Shown: piece after piece, positions 19,948 through 29,198 of the stretch
Layout: every line of letters starts with the position of its first letter
How positions within the stretch are numbered: position 1 is the first letter of the stretch
Source of the DNA: Alphaproteobacteria bacterium
GTDB lineage: Bacteria > Pseudomonadota > Alphaproteobacteria > Rhodobacterales > Rhodobacteraceae
Direction: 5' to 3'
DNA: 64,000 bases
NCBI GenBank assembly: GCA_030428355.1
Contig: JAUIBL010000010.1
Coordinates: forward strand, 1 to 64,000
Program-made: the position numbers and the translations under genes
The notes under the pieces: generated by a model
Seen by the model: only the letters and a program-made list of their open reading frames with translations
What the model was told of the DNA's origin: nothing
Database searches by the model: none

Positions 19948-21144
19948 TCAGCGGTAGCCGACAACCTTCAGCGCACCACCTTCGACGGTGAACTCTGCGT
20001 AGGAGCCAGCGGCTTCACCCGGCTCGACCAGTTCGACGCCTGTTGCGCCCTGGTAATCGACGTCGCCGCCGCCCGCGATGATCTCGAGCGCCTTGCCCAG
20101 TTCACCCGGCAGGATCGGCTCGCCCGGAGCGTTGGCGACGTGGAAGACGTGCGATGCGTAGTCACCCGGCTCTTTCGAACCGGCGGCAGCCATGGCCAGC
20201 AGCATCAGCGCCGCCGCGTCATAGGATTCACCGGCGTAGACGGAAGTGCCGTCGATGCCCGCTGCTGTCGCCATTTCGGCGAACATGGCCGCACCGGCGT
20301 TGTCGGAGCCGGGGGCGGTGCCGATCATGCCTTCGATGTCGCTGCCGAAGCGCTCGGCCAGCGAGTCACCGATCATACCGTCACCCATGGCAAACATGTC
20401 GAACGCACCGGTGTCCAGCGCGCCCTGAATGATGCCTGCACCACCCTGATCGACATAGCCCAGAACGACCAACGCATCGCCGCCTGCGGACGCCAGCGCG
20501 CCGACTTCAGCCGAGTAATCCGCCTTGCCGTCTTCATGCGGCGCGGACAGGGTCACGGACCCACCCGCTGCTTCGTAAGCCGCCTGGAACGCATCGGCAA
20601 AGCCCTTGCCGTAGTCGTTGTTGGTGTAGGTCACGGCCGCACTGGTGATGCCTTTTTCGATCATGATGCCTGCCAGAACGGCACCCTGACGCGCATCGGA
20701 CGGTGCCGTGCGGAAGAAGAGGCCATTGTCCTCGGCAGCCGACAGCGCGGGCGAGGTGGCGGAGGGTGAAATCATGACCATGCCGTTTGGCACGGCGACG
20801 TTGGCCAGAACCGCGCCGGTCACGCCGGAGCAGTCGGGCCCCATCATTGCGCTGATGCCGTCCGAGGTGATCAGACGCTCTGCGGCTGCAGTGGCTGCGG
20901 CGCTGTCGACGCAGGTGGAGTCCGCACGGACGGCCGTCACGGTTGCGCCGCCCAGCAGCTTGCCGCTGTCGGACACTTCCTTGATGGCCATTTCGGCACC
21001 GGCGGCCATGGCGGGCGTCAGGGATTCAATCGGGCCGGTGAAGCCCAGAATGATGCCCATCTTTACTTCGTTGGAATGGCTTGCCGCAAAGGCCGCACCC
21101 GCCATCAACGCGCCAGCCGCAGTGGCTGTCAGAAACTTTTTCAT
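19948..21144 (-). CDS. Periplasmic substrate-binding protein of HAAT ABC transporter
   Basis: 398 aa. A signal peptide MKKFLTATAAGALMAGAAFA is followed by a type I periplasmic-binding fold (VKMGIILGFTGPIESLTPAM, MMGPDCSGVTGAVLA, VTYTNNDYGKGFADAFQ). It binds the ligand for the importer encoded downstream. Ligand class is unresolved: branched-chain amino acids, amides or short peptides all use this family. The two Cys (STCVDS, PDCSG) could form a disulfide. Start 21144 is preceded by GGGAGTG; the frame opens 8 codons earlier without support. Confidence 0.92.
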   Translation of the reverse strand: MKKFLTATAAGALMAGAAFAASHSNEVKMGIILGFTGPIESLTPAMAAGAEMAIKEVSDSGKLLGGATVTAVRADSTCVDSAAATAAAERLITSDGISAMMGPDCSGVTGAVLANVAVPNGMVMISPSATSPALSAAEDNGLFFRTAPSDARQGAVLAGIMIEKGITSAAVTYTNNDYGKGFADAFQAAYEAAGGSVTLSAPHEDGKADYSAEVGALASAGGDALVVLGYVDQGGAGIIQGALDTGAFDMFAMGDGMIGDSLAERFGSDIEGMIGTAPGSDNAGAAMFAEMATAAGIDGTSVYAGESYDAAALMLLAMAAAGSKEPGDYASHVFHVANAPGEPILPGELGKALEIIAGGGDVDYQGATGVELVEPGEAAGSYAEFTVEGGALKVVGYR

Positions 21145-21397
21145 TGGTTCACTCCCATGTTGGAACATCGCTGTGTTCTGGCGATCACGATATTCAGATG
21201 GCGGTGAAAAGAAAAGACCCTACAGCATCGCCTCGGGCCCCTCTGTTCTGCGCGTTATCAATGGCTTACCCGGCAGGGTTGCCACGGTGTGAAACTTTTT
21301 CGGCAACCGGGCGCAGGCTCACGACTTCGTCATCCCGGTTGCCGCAAGGGCAGTTGGACCCATTTCCTGAGGGGCAAGACATCATGGGAGAACGTTC

Positions 21398-22522
21398 ATG
21401 TCCGCGCTGCGCCGCCTGACCCTGTCGCTGTCGCTTGTGCTGTCCACCGCCGCCGTGTCGCCACTTGCGGCGCAGGTCACATCGGAAACGATCCAGACCA
21501 GTGCCGGGGCGGTGCAGGTCTCTGCGGTGATCACGGGGCTGGATGGGCCCTGGGCGTTCGGTTTTTTACCAGATGGTAAAATCGTCGTCACCGAACGCGA
21601 CGGACGTGTCCTTATGGTCACGCCGGGGCAGGAGGCCACTGTCCTGCGCTCCCCTCCCGAGATCCTCGCGGATGGGCAGGGCGGACTGCTCGATGTGCTG
21701 GTGCCGCGCGATTTCGCGCAGAGCCGCACGCTTTTCTTCACCCATGCCAAACGCCAGGGACGCGGCAGCGGCACGGCGGTCACCAAGGCGGTGCTGAGCG
21801 CGGATGGCACGGCGCTGACCGATCACGAAACGATCTTCGAAATCGCACCCGGTTCAAGCGGCGGGCGGCATTTCGGCTCGCGCCTTGTCGAGGCGCAGGA
21901 CGGCACGCTGTTTGTCACCGTGGGGGATCGGGGCGACGATGACAGCGCGCAGGACCGCAGCCTGCACAACGGGTCCGTGCTGCGCATCACCAAGACCGGG
22001 GCCGTGCCCGCCGACAATCCCTTTCTCAAAACAGACGGCGTTCTACCCGAGATCTGGTCTTACGGTCATCGCAACCCGCAGGGCGCCGCGATGGACAGCA
22101 GCGGTCAGCTCTGGATCACCGAACACGGCGCGCGCGGCGGGGACGAGGTCAACCGGATCCGGAAAGGGGCCAATTACGGCTGGCCCGTGATCTCGTACGG
22201 CACGCATTATTCGGGACGCCGCATCGGCGAGGGCACGGCGAAGCCGGGGATGGAACAGCCCGTGACCTATTGGGACCCCTCCATCGCGCCCTCCGGGCTG
22301 ACCTTCGTCTCTGGTGGACCCTGGTCGGGCGACCTGTTCGCAGGCTCGCTCAAGTTCGACTACATCGCCCGTCTCGAAGGGACGCCCCTGCGCGAGGTGG
22401 CACAGATCCGCGGCGACAGCACCCAGCGCGTTCGCGATGTCCGGCACGGCCCCGATGGGGCGCTCTGGTTCCTGAGCGTGGGCAATGGCGCGCTCTATCG
22501 TATGGCGGGCGTCGGGTCGTAA
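21398..22522 (+). CDS. Soluble PQQ-dependent aldose sugar dehydrogenase (Asd/YliI-type)
   Basis: 374 aa. A signal peptide (LSLSLVLSTAAVSPLAAQ) leads a six-bladed beta-propeller of the GSDH family. Conserved blocks are LDGPWAFGFLPDGKIVVTERDGR, GGRHFGSRL, FVTVGDRGD, SLHNGSVLRI, YGHRNPQG and ITEHGARGGDEVN, carrying PQQ- and calcium-site residues. It oxidises aldoses in the periplasm. No PQQ biosynthesis gene is in the window. It converges with the CDF gene across a paired-hairpin repeat. Confidence 0.88.
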   Translation: MSALRRLTLSLSLVLSTAAVSPLAAQVTSETIQTSAGAVQVSAVITGLDGPWAFGFLPDGKIVVTERDGRVLMVTPGQEATVLRSPPEILADGQGGLLDVLVPRDFAQSRTLFFTHAKRQGRGSGTAVTKAVLSADGTALTDHETIFEIAPGSSGGRHFGSRLVEAQDGTLFVTVGDRGDDDSAQDRSLHNGSVLRITKTGAVPADNPFLKTDGVLPEIWSYGHRNPQGAAMDSSGQLWITEHGARGGDEVNRIRKGANYGWPVISYGTHYSGRRIGEGTAKPGMEQPVTYWDPSIAPSGLTFVSGGPWSGDLFAGSLKFDYIARLEGTPLREVAQIRGDSTQRVRDVRHGPDGALWFLSVGNGALYRMAGVGS

Positions 22523-22524
22523 TC

Positions 22525-22581
22525 GGCGCGGCACATGCGTCGACGCATGTGCGCCTTTTCGTCGACGAAAAGTCCCGCGCC
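22525..22581. repeat. Paired-hairpin repeat, copy 1 (cloverleaf-like)
   Basis: Hairpin A is GCACATGCG-TCGA-CGCATGTGC (22531-22552). Hairpin B is CTTTTCGT-CG-ACGAAAAG (22555-22572). Both are perfect. Outer GGCGCG (22525-22530) and CGCGCC (22576-22581) can close them into a three-way structure. Located between the converging sugar dehydrogenase and CDF genes. The core ATGCGTCGACGCAT is shared with copy 3. Confidence 0.75.
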
Positions 22582-22585
22582 GCTG

Positions 22586-23476
22586 TCAGTCGAGCACAAC
22601 GATCCCGGTGTGTTTCTGCTTGTGCTCCGGCTCTACATGGATGGTCACCCGGCTGTCGGGAACCGCCTTGCCGATGGCCGCTTCGATCCGGTCGCAGATC
22701 TCATGCGCGTCGAACACCGTCATGTCACCCGGCACCACAAGGTGGAATTCGACAAAGGTCACGCGGCCCGCATGGCGTGTGCGCAGATCATGCGCCTCGA
22801 CCGCGCCATCGGCATGGTCCGAAATCAGGTCGCGGATGCGGGCGAGGGTGGCCTCCGGCACCGCCTCGTCCATCAACCCGCTGAGCGACTCCTTCACCAC
22901 CCGCGATCCCGACCACAGGATGTTGACCGCCACCAGCGCCGCCATGATCGGATCGAACAGCCACCAGCCGGTGGCATAGGCCGCGAGAATGCCAAGGATC
23001 ACCCCGACCGAGGTCAGCACATCGGTCCAGAGATGCTTGCCATCCGCCACAAGCGCGGGCGACCGCAGCCTGCGGCCCTGCCGGACAAGGATGATCGCCC
23101 AGACCGCGTTCAGCGCAGTGGCCGCACCGTTGATCAACAGCCCGTCGATGGGCGCATCCAGCGCCCGCGGGGCCATCAGCCCGGCATAGGCCTCACGCAG
23201 GATGAACAGCGCCGCGATGATGATCATCACGCCTTCGAGCACCGCGCTGAAGAATTCGGCCTTGTGATGTCCGAACGGATGGTTGGCATCCGCCGGGCGC
23301 TGCGCCACCTGGATGGCAATGAGCGCGGCAAAGGCGGTGGTCAGGTTGACCGTGCTTTCCAGCGCATCCGACAAGAGTGCCACCGACCCGGTGACCCACC
23401 AGGCCAGCGCCTTGAGGCCCAGCACGACCGCACCCACAAGCAGGCTTCCCAGAGCTAGTTTGAGCGCGGCGGACAT
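22586..23476 (-). CDS. Cation diffusion facilitator (CDF) family metal exporter
   Basis: 296 aa, six membrane segments followed by a cytoplasmic C-terminal domain with VEFHLVVPGDMTVFDAHEI. TM5 has the usual His-x3-Asp metal site (DGKHLWTD). The TM2 site reads ESTVN where FieF-type proteins have DxxxD, as in a distinct CDF subgroup. It exports divalent metal ions in exchange for protons; Zn, Fe or Mn cannot be decided. The gene ends 4 nt from the paired-hairpin repeat. Confidence 0.88.
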   Translation of the reverse strand: MSAALKLALGSLLVGAVVLGLKALAWWVTGSVALLSDALESTVNLTTAFAALIAIQVAQRPADANHPFGHHKAEFFSAVLEGVMIIIAALFILREAYAGLMAPRALDAPIDGLLINGAATALNAVWAIILVRQGRRLRSPALVADGKHLWTDVLTSVGVILGILAAYATGWWLFDPIMAALVAVNILWSGSRVVKESLSGLMDEAVPEATLARIRDLISDHADGAVEAHDLRTRHAGRVTFVEFHLVVPGDMTVFDAHEICDRIEAAIGKAVPDSRVTIHVEPEHKQKHTGIVVLD

Positions 23477-23582
23477 GGCGTTCCCCTTTGTGTTGGGGGC
23501 GCTTTACTAGGCGGGGGCGTGTCGCTCAAGAGCTTGAATTTGCAGTTGATACTGACTTGCAACTGGAGCGATGGATGCCGCC

Positions 23583-24032
23583 CTACCGATGGGACAGCAT
23601 CACGCCGACCCCTACCAGGGCCACCGCCAGCAGGCGCGACGGGTTGAGATCACGCGGCTGCAGTCCGAAGCCGCCAATCCGGTCGATCAGCAGAGCGGCG
23701 ATGAGCTGGCCGAAGATCATGGCCGAGAACATCGTCACAACTCCGAGGCGCGGCACTGCCAGAATGGCCGCCAGCACCCACAGCGCGCCAAGCGCACCAC
23801 CCGACAGGGCCCACCACGGGATCGACCGCAAGGCGCTGAAGTTCGGACTGTCGCCCCCACGCAGAAAGGCAATGGCGCTTAGAACGGCAAAGCCGATCCC
23901 GAACGACATCGCGGCGGCCGCAACAGGATCCCCCAGCGCACGGGCCAGTACGGCATTTGCCGGGGCCTGCATCGCAAGCGTCGCACCGACAAGGACAATG
24001 GAAAGGACGACCGACAGGACAGCAATGGACAT
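23583..24032 (-). CDS. DMT-superfamily transporter, YdcZ/DUF606 family
   Basis: 149 aa with five predicted membrane helices, the half-size form typical of DUF606/YdcZ. Recognisable blocks are ATLAMQAPANAVLARALGDPV, WWALSGGALGALWV and MFSAMIFGQLIAALLIDRIGG. Probably a dimeric inner-membrane transporter; substrate unknown. It stands alone with its own AT-rich promoter region upstream (24040-24130). Confidence 0.85.
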   Translation of the reverse strand: MSIAVLSVVLSIVLVGATLAMQAPANAVLARALGDPVAAAAMSFGIGFAVLSAIAFLRGGDSPNFSALRSIPWWALSGGALGALWVLAAILAVPRLGVVTMFSAMIFGQLIAALLIDRIGGFGLQPRDLNPSRLLAVALVGVGVMLSHR

Positions 24033-24180
24033 GAGAAATCCTCAATTAAAAAAGCGTCAGAAATAGCAGTTCAAAAAGTTCTTAATTCGCCCAGATTACA
24101 GGCAGTCTGCGTATTTTTCAATCTCACAATCAAGTGATCCCCGCGACGGTCCGGCAGGGCGCGTGTCGACATCGCAATGC

Positions 24181-24208
24181 GGCGCGGGCCCGATGAAAGG
24201 CCCCCGCC
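24181..24208 (-). terminator. Hairpin downstream of amt
   Basis: GGCGCGGGCC and GGCCCCCGCC pair over 10 positions with one mismatch and an 8-nt loop, 39 nt beyond the amt stop. No T-run follows, so termination is plausible but unproved. Confidence 0.35.
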
Positions 24209-24247
24209 TTGGGTGCGTGTCTGACACGAGGGGCGTGTGCCCTGTGG

Positions 24248-25423
24248 TCAGGTCAGCAATTCATAGCCGCGTTGACCGTGCAGCACCTTGTCCAGTCCCG
24301 AATTCTCGTCTTCTTCGGACACCCGGATGCCGACCACGCCCTTGCAGAAGAAGATCAGAACCAGCGTGACGGCAATGGTATAGGCGCCGATGATCGCGAT
24401 GCCGCCAAGTTGTGCTGTCCAGTTGGCGATGCCCAGAGGGGCCACCATCATCGAGCCGTAGATGCCGCCCACGCCATGCACGGCGAACACGTCCAGCGTG
24501 TCGTCGACACCCAGCTTGCGCAGCAGATACACGGCTTCCTGACACATCATCCCGGCAATCGCACCGATCAGCAGCGCATAGCTCGGATCGACAAACCCCG
24601 CCGCCGGTGTGATCGACGCCAATCCGGACAGCGTCCCGGTGACCATGCCCACAAGAGTGAACTTGCCGAACTTCACATATTCCCAGGCCAGCCATGAGAG
24701 CTAGGACGCCGCACCTGCGATCAGGGTCACGGTCATGGCCATCGCAGCGGTTGAGTCCGCGGCAAGGCTTGAGCCTCCGTTGAAGCCAAGCCAGCCCACC
24801 CAGAGCATCGCCGCACCCAGCATAACCAGACCGGGGCTGTGCGGATTGGTGTTGGTGTTGAGCCGCGGGCCGATCACGATGGCCAGCACAAGGGCCGCGA
24901 GACCGGCCGTCTGGTGAACCACCAATCCGCCCGCATAGTCGCGGACGCCAAGCTCGCCGAAGATGCCCCCATCGGACAGAAACCCGCCGCCCCAGACCCA
25001 ATGCGCGACCGGTGCATAGACCAGCAGCATCCACAGCCCCGAGAACAGCAGCACAAAGGCGAATTTCACCCGTTCGGCGCAAGCGCCAAGGATGATCACC
25101 GGCGTGATGATCGCAAAGCTCATCTGGAACGCGAAGAACAGGATCTCGGGCAGGGTGCCCACCGTTGTCTCCAATGTGACACCGTTCAGGAACAGCTTGT
25201 CGAGCCCACCCCAATACCCGGTGCCCTCGCCATAGGCGATGGAATACCCGGCAACATACCACAGAACCACCATCAGGCAGGCCGTGGCAAAGCACTGCAT
25301 GAACATGTTGACGACGTTCCGCGCCCGCACCATCCCGCCGTAGAACAGCGTCAGTCCCGGAATTGTCATGAAGAAGACAAGTGTCGTCGCAATCAGAATC
25401 CAAACCATGTCAGCCGAATTCAT
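24248..25423 (-). pseudogene. amt: Ammonium transporter Amt interrupted by an in-frame amber codon
   Basis: The frame would encode about 391 residues of an Amt/MEP channel: TLFYGGMVRARN, VWGGGFLS, DYAGGLVVHQTAG, GWLGFNGGS, then KFGKFTLVGMVTG, TPAAGFVDPSYALLIGAIAG, VDDTLDVFAVHGVGG. The conserved twin His residues are present (VHQTAG and VFAVHGVGG). Codon 241 is TAG (24701-24703), between LIAGAAS and LSWLAWEY, and the same frame continues without a shift to the natural stop. The break is a single nonsense codon inside the membrane domain, so no functional channel is expected unless it is a base-call error or suppressed. No glnK is adjacent. Confidence 0.85.
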
Positions 25424-25540
25424 GTTACTCCTCCCTAAATCGTTAACATACGACTACATTTGGTAGGCTAATCGGTGTCATCCCCTAGGGATACGAAAAA
25501 CTGACGCTGGGTAAACTTTATCCACAGATTTTCGAGATGA

Positions 25541-25568
25541 CCCCAAGGCGCGCGGACGCACCTTGGGG
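25541..25568 (-). terminator. Hairpin after the 256-aa unknown gene
   Basis: CCCCAAGG and CCTTGGGG form a perfect 8-bp stem with a 12-nt GC-rich loop, 32 nt beyond the stop of the minus-strand gene at 25601. No T-run. Possible terminator separating that gene from amt. Confidence 0.35.
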
Positions 25569-25600
25569 CACCCAGTCATTCGATCCGGCCTCAAACGGCC

Positions 25601-26371
25601 TCAAACCTTGCGGTTCTCCAGCGCCATGCCGATCCCGGCCTCCTTGAGAACCGCGTTCACCTCTTTGAAATCGACGCCCGAGGCGGGCAGGGCGGCCAGC
25701 ATCATGGCAAGATCGCGTTCGTCGAAATCCAGTCGGTCGATCTCGCCGAACTCCTGCATCCGTGTGGCGATCACCGCCGGATTGAAAATGAACCCCGTCT
25801 CAGGCTGGACCTCTGCCAGCGCACCGCCCGAGGCCGTTGGCAGGCTCGATTGTGTCTGATCGTTGATCACGCCGCTTGCGCTCAGATAGGTGGCCCGGTT
25901 CTGCGGCGTCAGCAAGACACGGGCAGGACGGTCGAGCTGGGGCTGGAATGTGAGCCCCCCGGGGAACGTAAAGCGGATATTGGCCGGCAGCCGCAGCCTT
26001 ACATAGCCACGAGCTTCGAAATTGGCAGGTGTGCCCGCAACCGGGAAGGGGTCACTTGGCAAAAGAGCGACTTTGGCGGTCTCATTCGGCCGGATAGTGA
26101 TCGTCGGATTCAAAGTGAAAACCGACGATGTCAGCCCACCCGACAGACTGGCCGAGCTATTGTTCGAATTTGCGGTGTCCACAAAGGCTACCGTGTTGTT
26201 GAACAGGCTTCGGTCAGGATCGCTGACCGAAGACGTTACGAAACTCAGAGAGAAGCGCAGATCCACGTTTTCAAGGTTGGTGATGTTGAGGAAATACCCC
26301 TGAATGACCCTGTCTGCAGCTCCGACCGGGGATTGGGGTTTGTAGATCAGCTCAAAGGACGAGACTTCCAT
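25601..26371 (-). CDS. Uncharacterised 256-aa protein
   Basis: I do not recognise this family. Residues about 1-150 are rich in Ser/Thr/Asn and alternating hydrophobics (DLRFSLSFVTSS, FTLNPTITIRPNETAKVALLP, ARGYVRLRLPA), suggesting a beta-sandwich. Residues 175-256 look helical, ending VDFKEVNAVLKEAGIGMAL. There is no signal peptide, membrane helix or cysteine-rich motif. The ATG at 26371 follows CAGGAG at good spacing, so translation is credible. It stands alone between amt and the AraC gene. Confidence 0.65.
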   Translation of the reverse strand: MEVSSFELIYKPQSPVGAADRVIQGYFLNITNLENVDLRFSLSFVTSSVSDPDRSLFNNTVAFVDTANSNNSSASLSGGLTSSVFTLNPTITIRPNETAKVALLPSDPFPVAGTPANFEARGYVRLRLPANIRFTFPGGLTFQPQLDRPARVLLTPQNRATYLSASGVINDQTQSSLPTASGGALAEVQPETGFIFNPAVIATRMQEFGEIDRLDFDERDLAMMLAALPASGVDFKEVNAVLKEAGIGMALENRKV

Positions 26372-26604
26372 GTCGATTACTCCTGAAATTGCGAAATAAA
26401 ATTTCCGTGCGCCGTCAAATATCGGGGCGCAGGGGCGGCAAAGCAGTGCATGTCGCGATTGATCTCTTGGCCGCTAGGAAAAAACCTAGGCGATGCGCGA
26501 TCGCTGCGAGAGTGAAAACGATGTGAGCGTCGTACTCACGCCGGATCGTGCCATATGTTCAAGAGCAGCGGACCGTAAACCAGCGGTGCAGTATGGGACC
26601 TGCG

Positions 26605-27609
26605 CTACACCGACAGGCGCGACGCATGTGCGCCGCGTTCGCGGTAAGGCGTGGTTTCGTAATGCGCCCGGTAGCATTTCGAGAAATGCGACGGCGAGGC
26701 AAACCCGCAGGCCAGTGCCACGTTGATCACACTCATATCCGTTTGCATCAGCAGGTTGCGCGCCTTCTGCAGGCGCAGTTCCATGTAGTACCGCTTTGGG
26801 CTGCGGCTCAGGTAGCGGCGGAACAGCCGTTCAAGCTGGCGGGTGGACATGCCCACCTGATGGGCCAGAACCGACGGGCTGATCGGTTCCTCGATGTTCT
26901 GCTCCATCATCTGGATGACCTTGGACAGCTTCGGGTGCCGCACGCCGATGCGGGTCGGCACGGACAGGCGCTGGGTGTCCTGATCGGTGCGGATGGAGTT
27001 GTAGATCAACTGATCGGCGACGGCACCTGCCAGTTCCTCGCCGTGGTCGTCGGCAATGATCTTGAGCATCAGGTCCACCGACGCGGTGCCGCCTGCGGTG
27101 GTGATCCGGCTGCCGTCGACCACGAAGATCGATTTGGTCAGGGTCACTTCGGGGAATTCCTCGGTAAAGCTGTCCTGATTTTCCCAGTGGATCGTCGCGC
27201 GCTTGCCGTCCAGAAGACCGGCCGCGGCCAGCGAATAGGCTGCGGTGCATAGCCCGCCGATGGCCAGTCCCCGCCGGGCCTCGCGGCGCAGCCAGTTGAT
27301 CACGCGTTTGGTGGTGGCCTTCTGCACGTCGATGCCACCGCAGACGATCACCACGTCGTCCCGGTTCATTTCGACCAGATCGGAATCCAGCCGGAACGAC
27401 ACCCCCGCTGAACAGGTGATCTCGACCCCGCCTTCGCCGATGATGGTCCAATCATACAGCTTGCGGTTGGCCATCCGGTTGGCGATGCGCAACGATTCCA
27501 CCGCCGCCGAAAAGCACAGCATGGTGAATTCCGGCAGCAGAACGAACACAAACCGGCGCGGTTTGCTGGGGATGCGATCAAGTTCGACGGTCTGGCGTGT
27601 CGGTAGCAT
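26605..27609 (-). CDS. GlxA/GbdR-type AraC-family regulator with GATase1-like domain
   Basis: 334 aa. The N-terminal DJ-1/PfpI-like domain (FVFVLLPEFTMLCFSAAVESLRIANR, VIVCGGIDVQ, AIGGLCTAAYSLAAAGLLDGK) is fused to a C-terminal AraC domain with two HTH motifs (SPSVLAHQVGMSTRQLERLFRRYL; SVINVALACGFASPSHFSKCYR). This architecture is that of GbdR, ArgR and CdhR, which control betaine, arginine or carnitine use. ATG 27609 has AAGG upstream; the 112-codon extension is an artefact. Divergent from aroG. A role in gbcAB control is inferred, not shown. Confidence 0.85.
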   Translation of the reverse strand: MLPTRQTVELDRIPSKPRRFVFVLLPEFTMLCFSAAVESLRIANRMANRKLYDWTIIGEGGVEITCSAGVSFRLDSDLVEMNRDDVVIVCGGIDVQKATTKRVINWLRREARRGLAIGGLCTAAYSLAAAGLLDGKRATIHWENQDSFTEEFPEVTLTKSIFVVDGSRITTAGGTASVDLMLKIIADDHGEELAGAVADQLIYNSIRTDQDTQRLSVPTRIGVRHPKLSKVIQMMEQNIEEPISPSVLAHQVGMSTRQLERLFRRYLSRSPKRYYMELRLQKARNLLMQTDMSVINVALACGFASPSHFSKCYRAHYETTPYRERGAHASRLSV

Positions 27610-27779
27610 AGTTCTCGGACCTTGGGCTGTGCTCTTCGGCACCTTGCAGGCCACAAGGTCAGAACTGGCGGGCGGGGTCAAGGCATGGAGGGGCGATTCC
27701 TGACTGGTCAGACCGGGGTTCCTTCTGTATAGCGGCCCCGCTAACGCTAACTTACGTGGACCATACCGGAGTAGAGACA

Positions 27780-29150
27780 ATGACCGAGTGGCAAAAATCA
27801 GGCTGGCGCGCGAAACCGCGGGTGCAGATGCCTGACTATACGGATCAGGAAAAGCTGGAGGCAGTCGAGGCCCAGCTTTCGAAGTATCCGCCGCTGGTTT
27901 TTGCCGGCGAGGCGCGCAAGCTGAAGAAGGCTCTGGGCGCGGCATCGCGCGGCGAAGCCTTTCTGCTTCAGGGCGGTGACTGTGCCGAGGCTTTCGACCA
28001 GTTCAGTGCCAATTCCATCCGCGACACCTTCAAGGTGATGCTGCAGATGGCCATGGTCCTGACCTTCGGTGCGAAGGTGCCGGTGGTCAAGGTGGGCCGC
28101 ATGGCGGGCCAGTTCGCCAAGCCGCGCTCTGCGCCGACCGAAGTGGTCAACGGTGTCGAGCTGCCCAGCTACCGGGGCGACATCATCAACGAACTGGCCT
28201 TTACGCCGGAGGCGCGGATTCCCGATCCGGCCAAGATGCTGCAAGCCTACACGCAGGCGGCCGCCACGCTGAACCTGCTGCGCGCGTTCTCGACCGGTGG
28301 TTATGCCGATGTACATCAGGTGCACCAGTGGACACTTGGCTTCACCGAAGGCGAAAAGGCCGCCAAGTACCGCGACATGGCGAACCGCATCAGCGACACG
28401 CTGGACTTCATGAAGGCCGCCGGGGTCGACAGCGACCGGGCGCACACGTTGCAGACGGTGGATTTCTACACCAGCCACGAGTCCCTGCTGCTCGAATATG
28501 AAGAGGCGCTGACCCGTCAGGACAGCACCTCGGGCAAGTGGCTCGCAGGTTCTGGGCACATGATCTGGATCGGCGACCGCACCCGTCAGCCCGACGGCGC
28601 GCATGTGGAATTCGCCCGCGGCGTGCTGAACCCGGTGGGGCTCAAATGCGGCCCGACGACGACCGCAGAAGACCTCAAGGTGCTGATGTCCAAGCTGAAC
28701 CCCGAAAACGAAGCGGGCAAGCTGACACTCATCGCGCGGTTCGGCGCAGGCAAGGTGGGTGAACACCTGCCGCGCCTGATCAAGACCGTGGCCGAAGAAG
28801 GTGCCAACGTGACATGGGTCTGTGATCCGATGCACGGAAACACGATCAAGTCGTCCACCGGCTACAAGACCCGTCCGTTCGATCTGGTGCTGCGTGAAGT
28901 GCGCGAATTCTTCGCCATCCACAACGCCGAAGGCACCGTGCCGGGCGGTGTGCATTTCGAAATGACCGGCCAGGACGTGACCGAATGCACCGGTGGCGTT
29001 CGCGCCGTGAGCGAGGAAGACCTGAGCGACCGCTACCACACGGCCTGCGATCCGCGCCTCAATGCCTCGCAGTCGCTGGAACTCGCGTTCCTTGTGGCCG
29101 AAGAGCTGACAGCACGGCGCGAGGCACAGTTGGCCACCAAAGCTGGCTGA
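27780..29150 (+). CDS. aroG: Class II 3-deoxy-7-phosphoheptulonate (DAHP) synthase
   Basis: 456 aa, class II (plant-type). Signature blocks are [25 protein letters not shown] (metal Cys), [70 protein letters not shown] and [15 protein letters not shown]. It condenses phosphoenolpyruvate and erythrose-4-phosphate, the first shikimate step. The preferred start is ATG 27780; the GTG at 27756 is possible. A hairpin terminator follows. Confidence 0.93.
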   Translation: MTEWQKSGWRAKPRVQMPDYTDQEKLEAVEAQLSKYPPLVFAGEARKLKKALGAASRGEAFLLQGGDCAEAFDQFSANSIRDTFKVMLQMAMVLTFGAKVPVVKVGRMAGQFAKPRSAPTEVVNGVELPSYRGDIINELAFTPEARIPDPAKMLQAYTQAAATLNLLRAFSTGGYADVHQVHQWTLGFTEGEKAAKYRDMANRISDTLDFMKAAGVDSDRAHTLQTVDFYTSHESLLLEYEEALTRQDSTSGKWLAGSGHMIWIGDRTRQPDGAHVEFARGVLNPVGLKCGPTTTAEDLKVLMSKLNPENEAGKLTLIARFGAGKVGEHLPRLIKTVAEEGANVTWVCDPMHGNTIKSSTGYKTRPFDLVLREVREFFAIHNAEGTVPGGVHFEMTGQDVTECTGGVRAVSEEDLSDRYHTACDPRLNASQSLELAFLVAEELTARREAQLATKAG

Positions 29151-29171
29151 TCGACGTAATCGATTTTGGAA

Positions 29172-29198
29172 AGGGCGGCTCTGCGGTGCCGCCCTATT
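29172..29198 (+). terminator. Terminator of aroG
   Basis: AGGGCGGC (29172-29179) and GCCGCCCT (29188-29195) form a perfect 8-bp stem with an 8-nt loop, followed by ATTTC. Lies between the convergent DAHP synthase and PAS-protein genes and may serve both. Confidence 0.65.

Noticed and set aside
24248-25423. Frameshift in amt
   Set aside because: Both halves are in the same reading frame; the break is a single TAG, not an indel.
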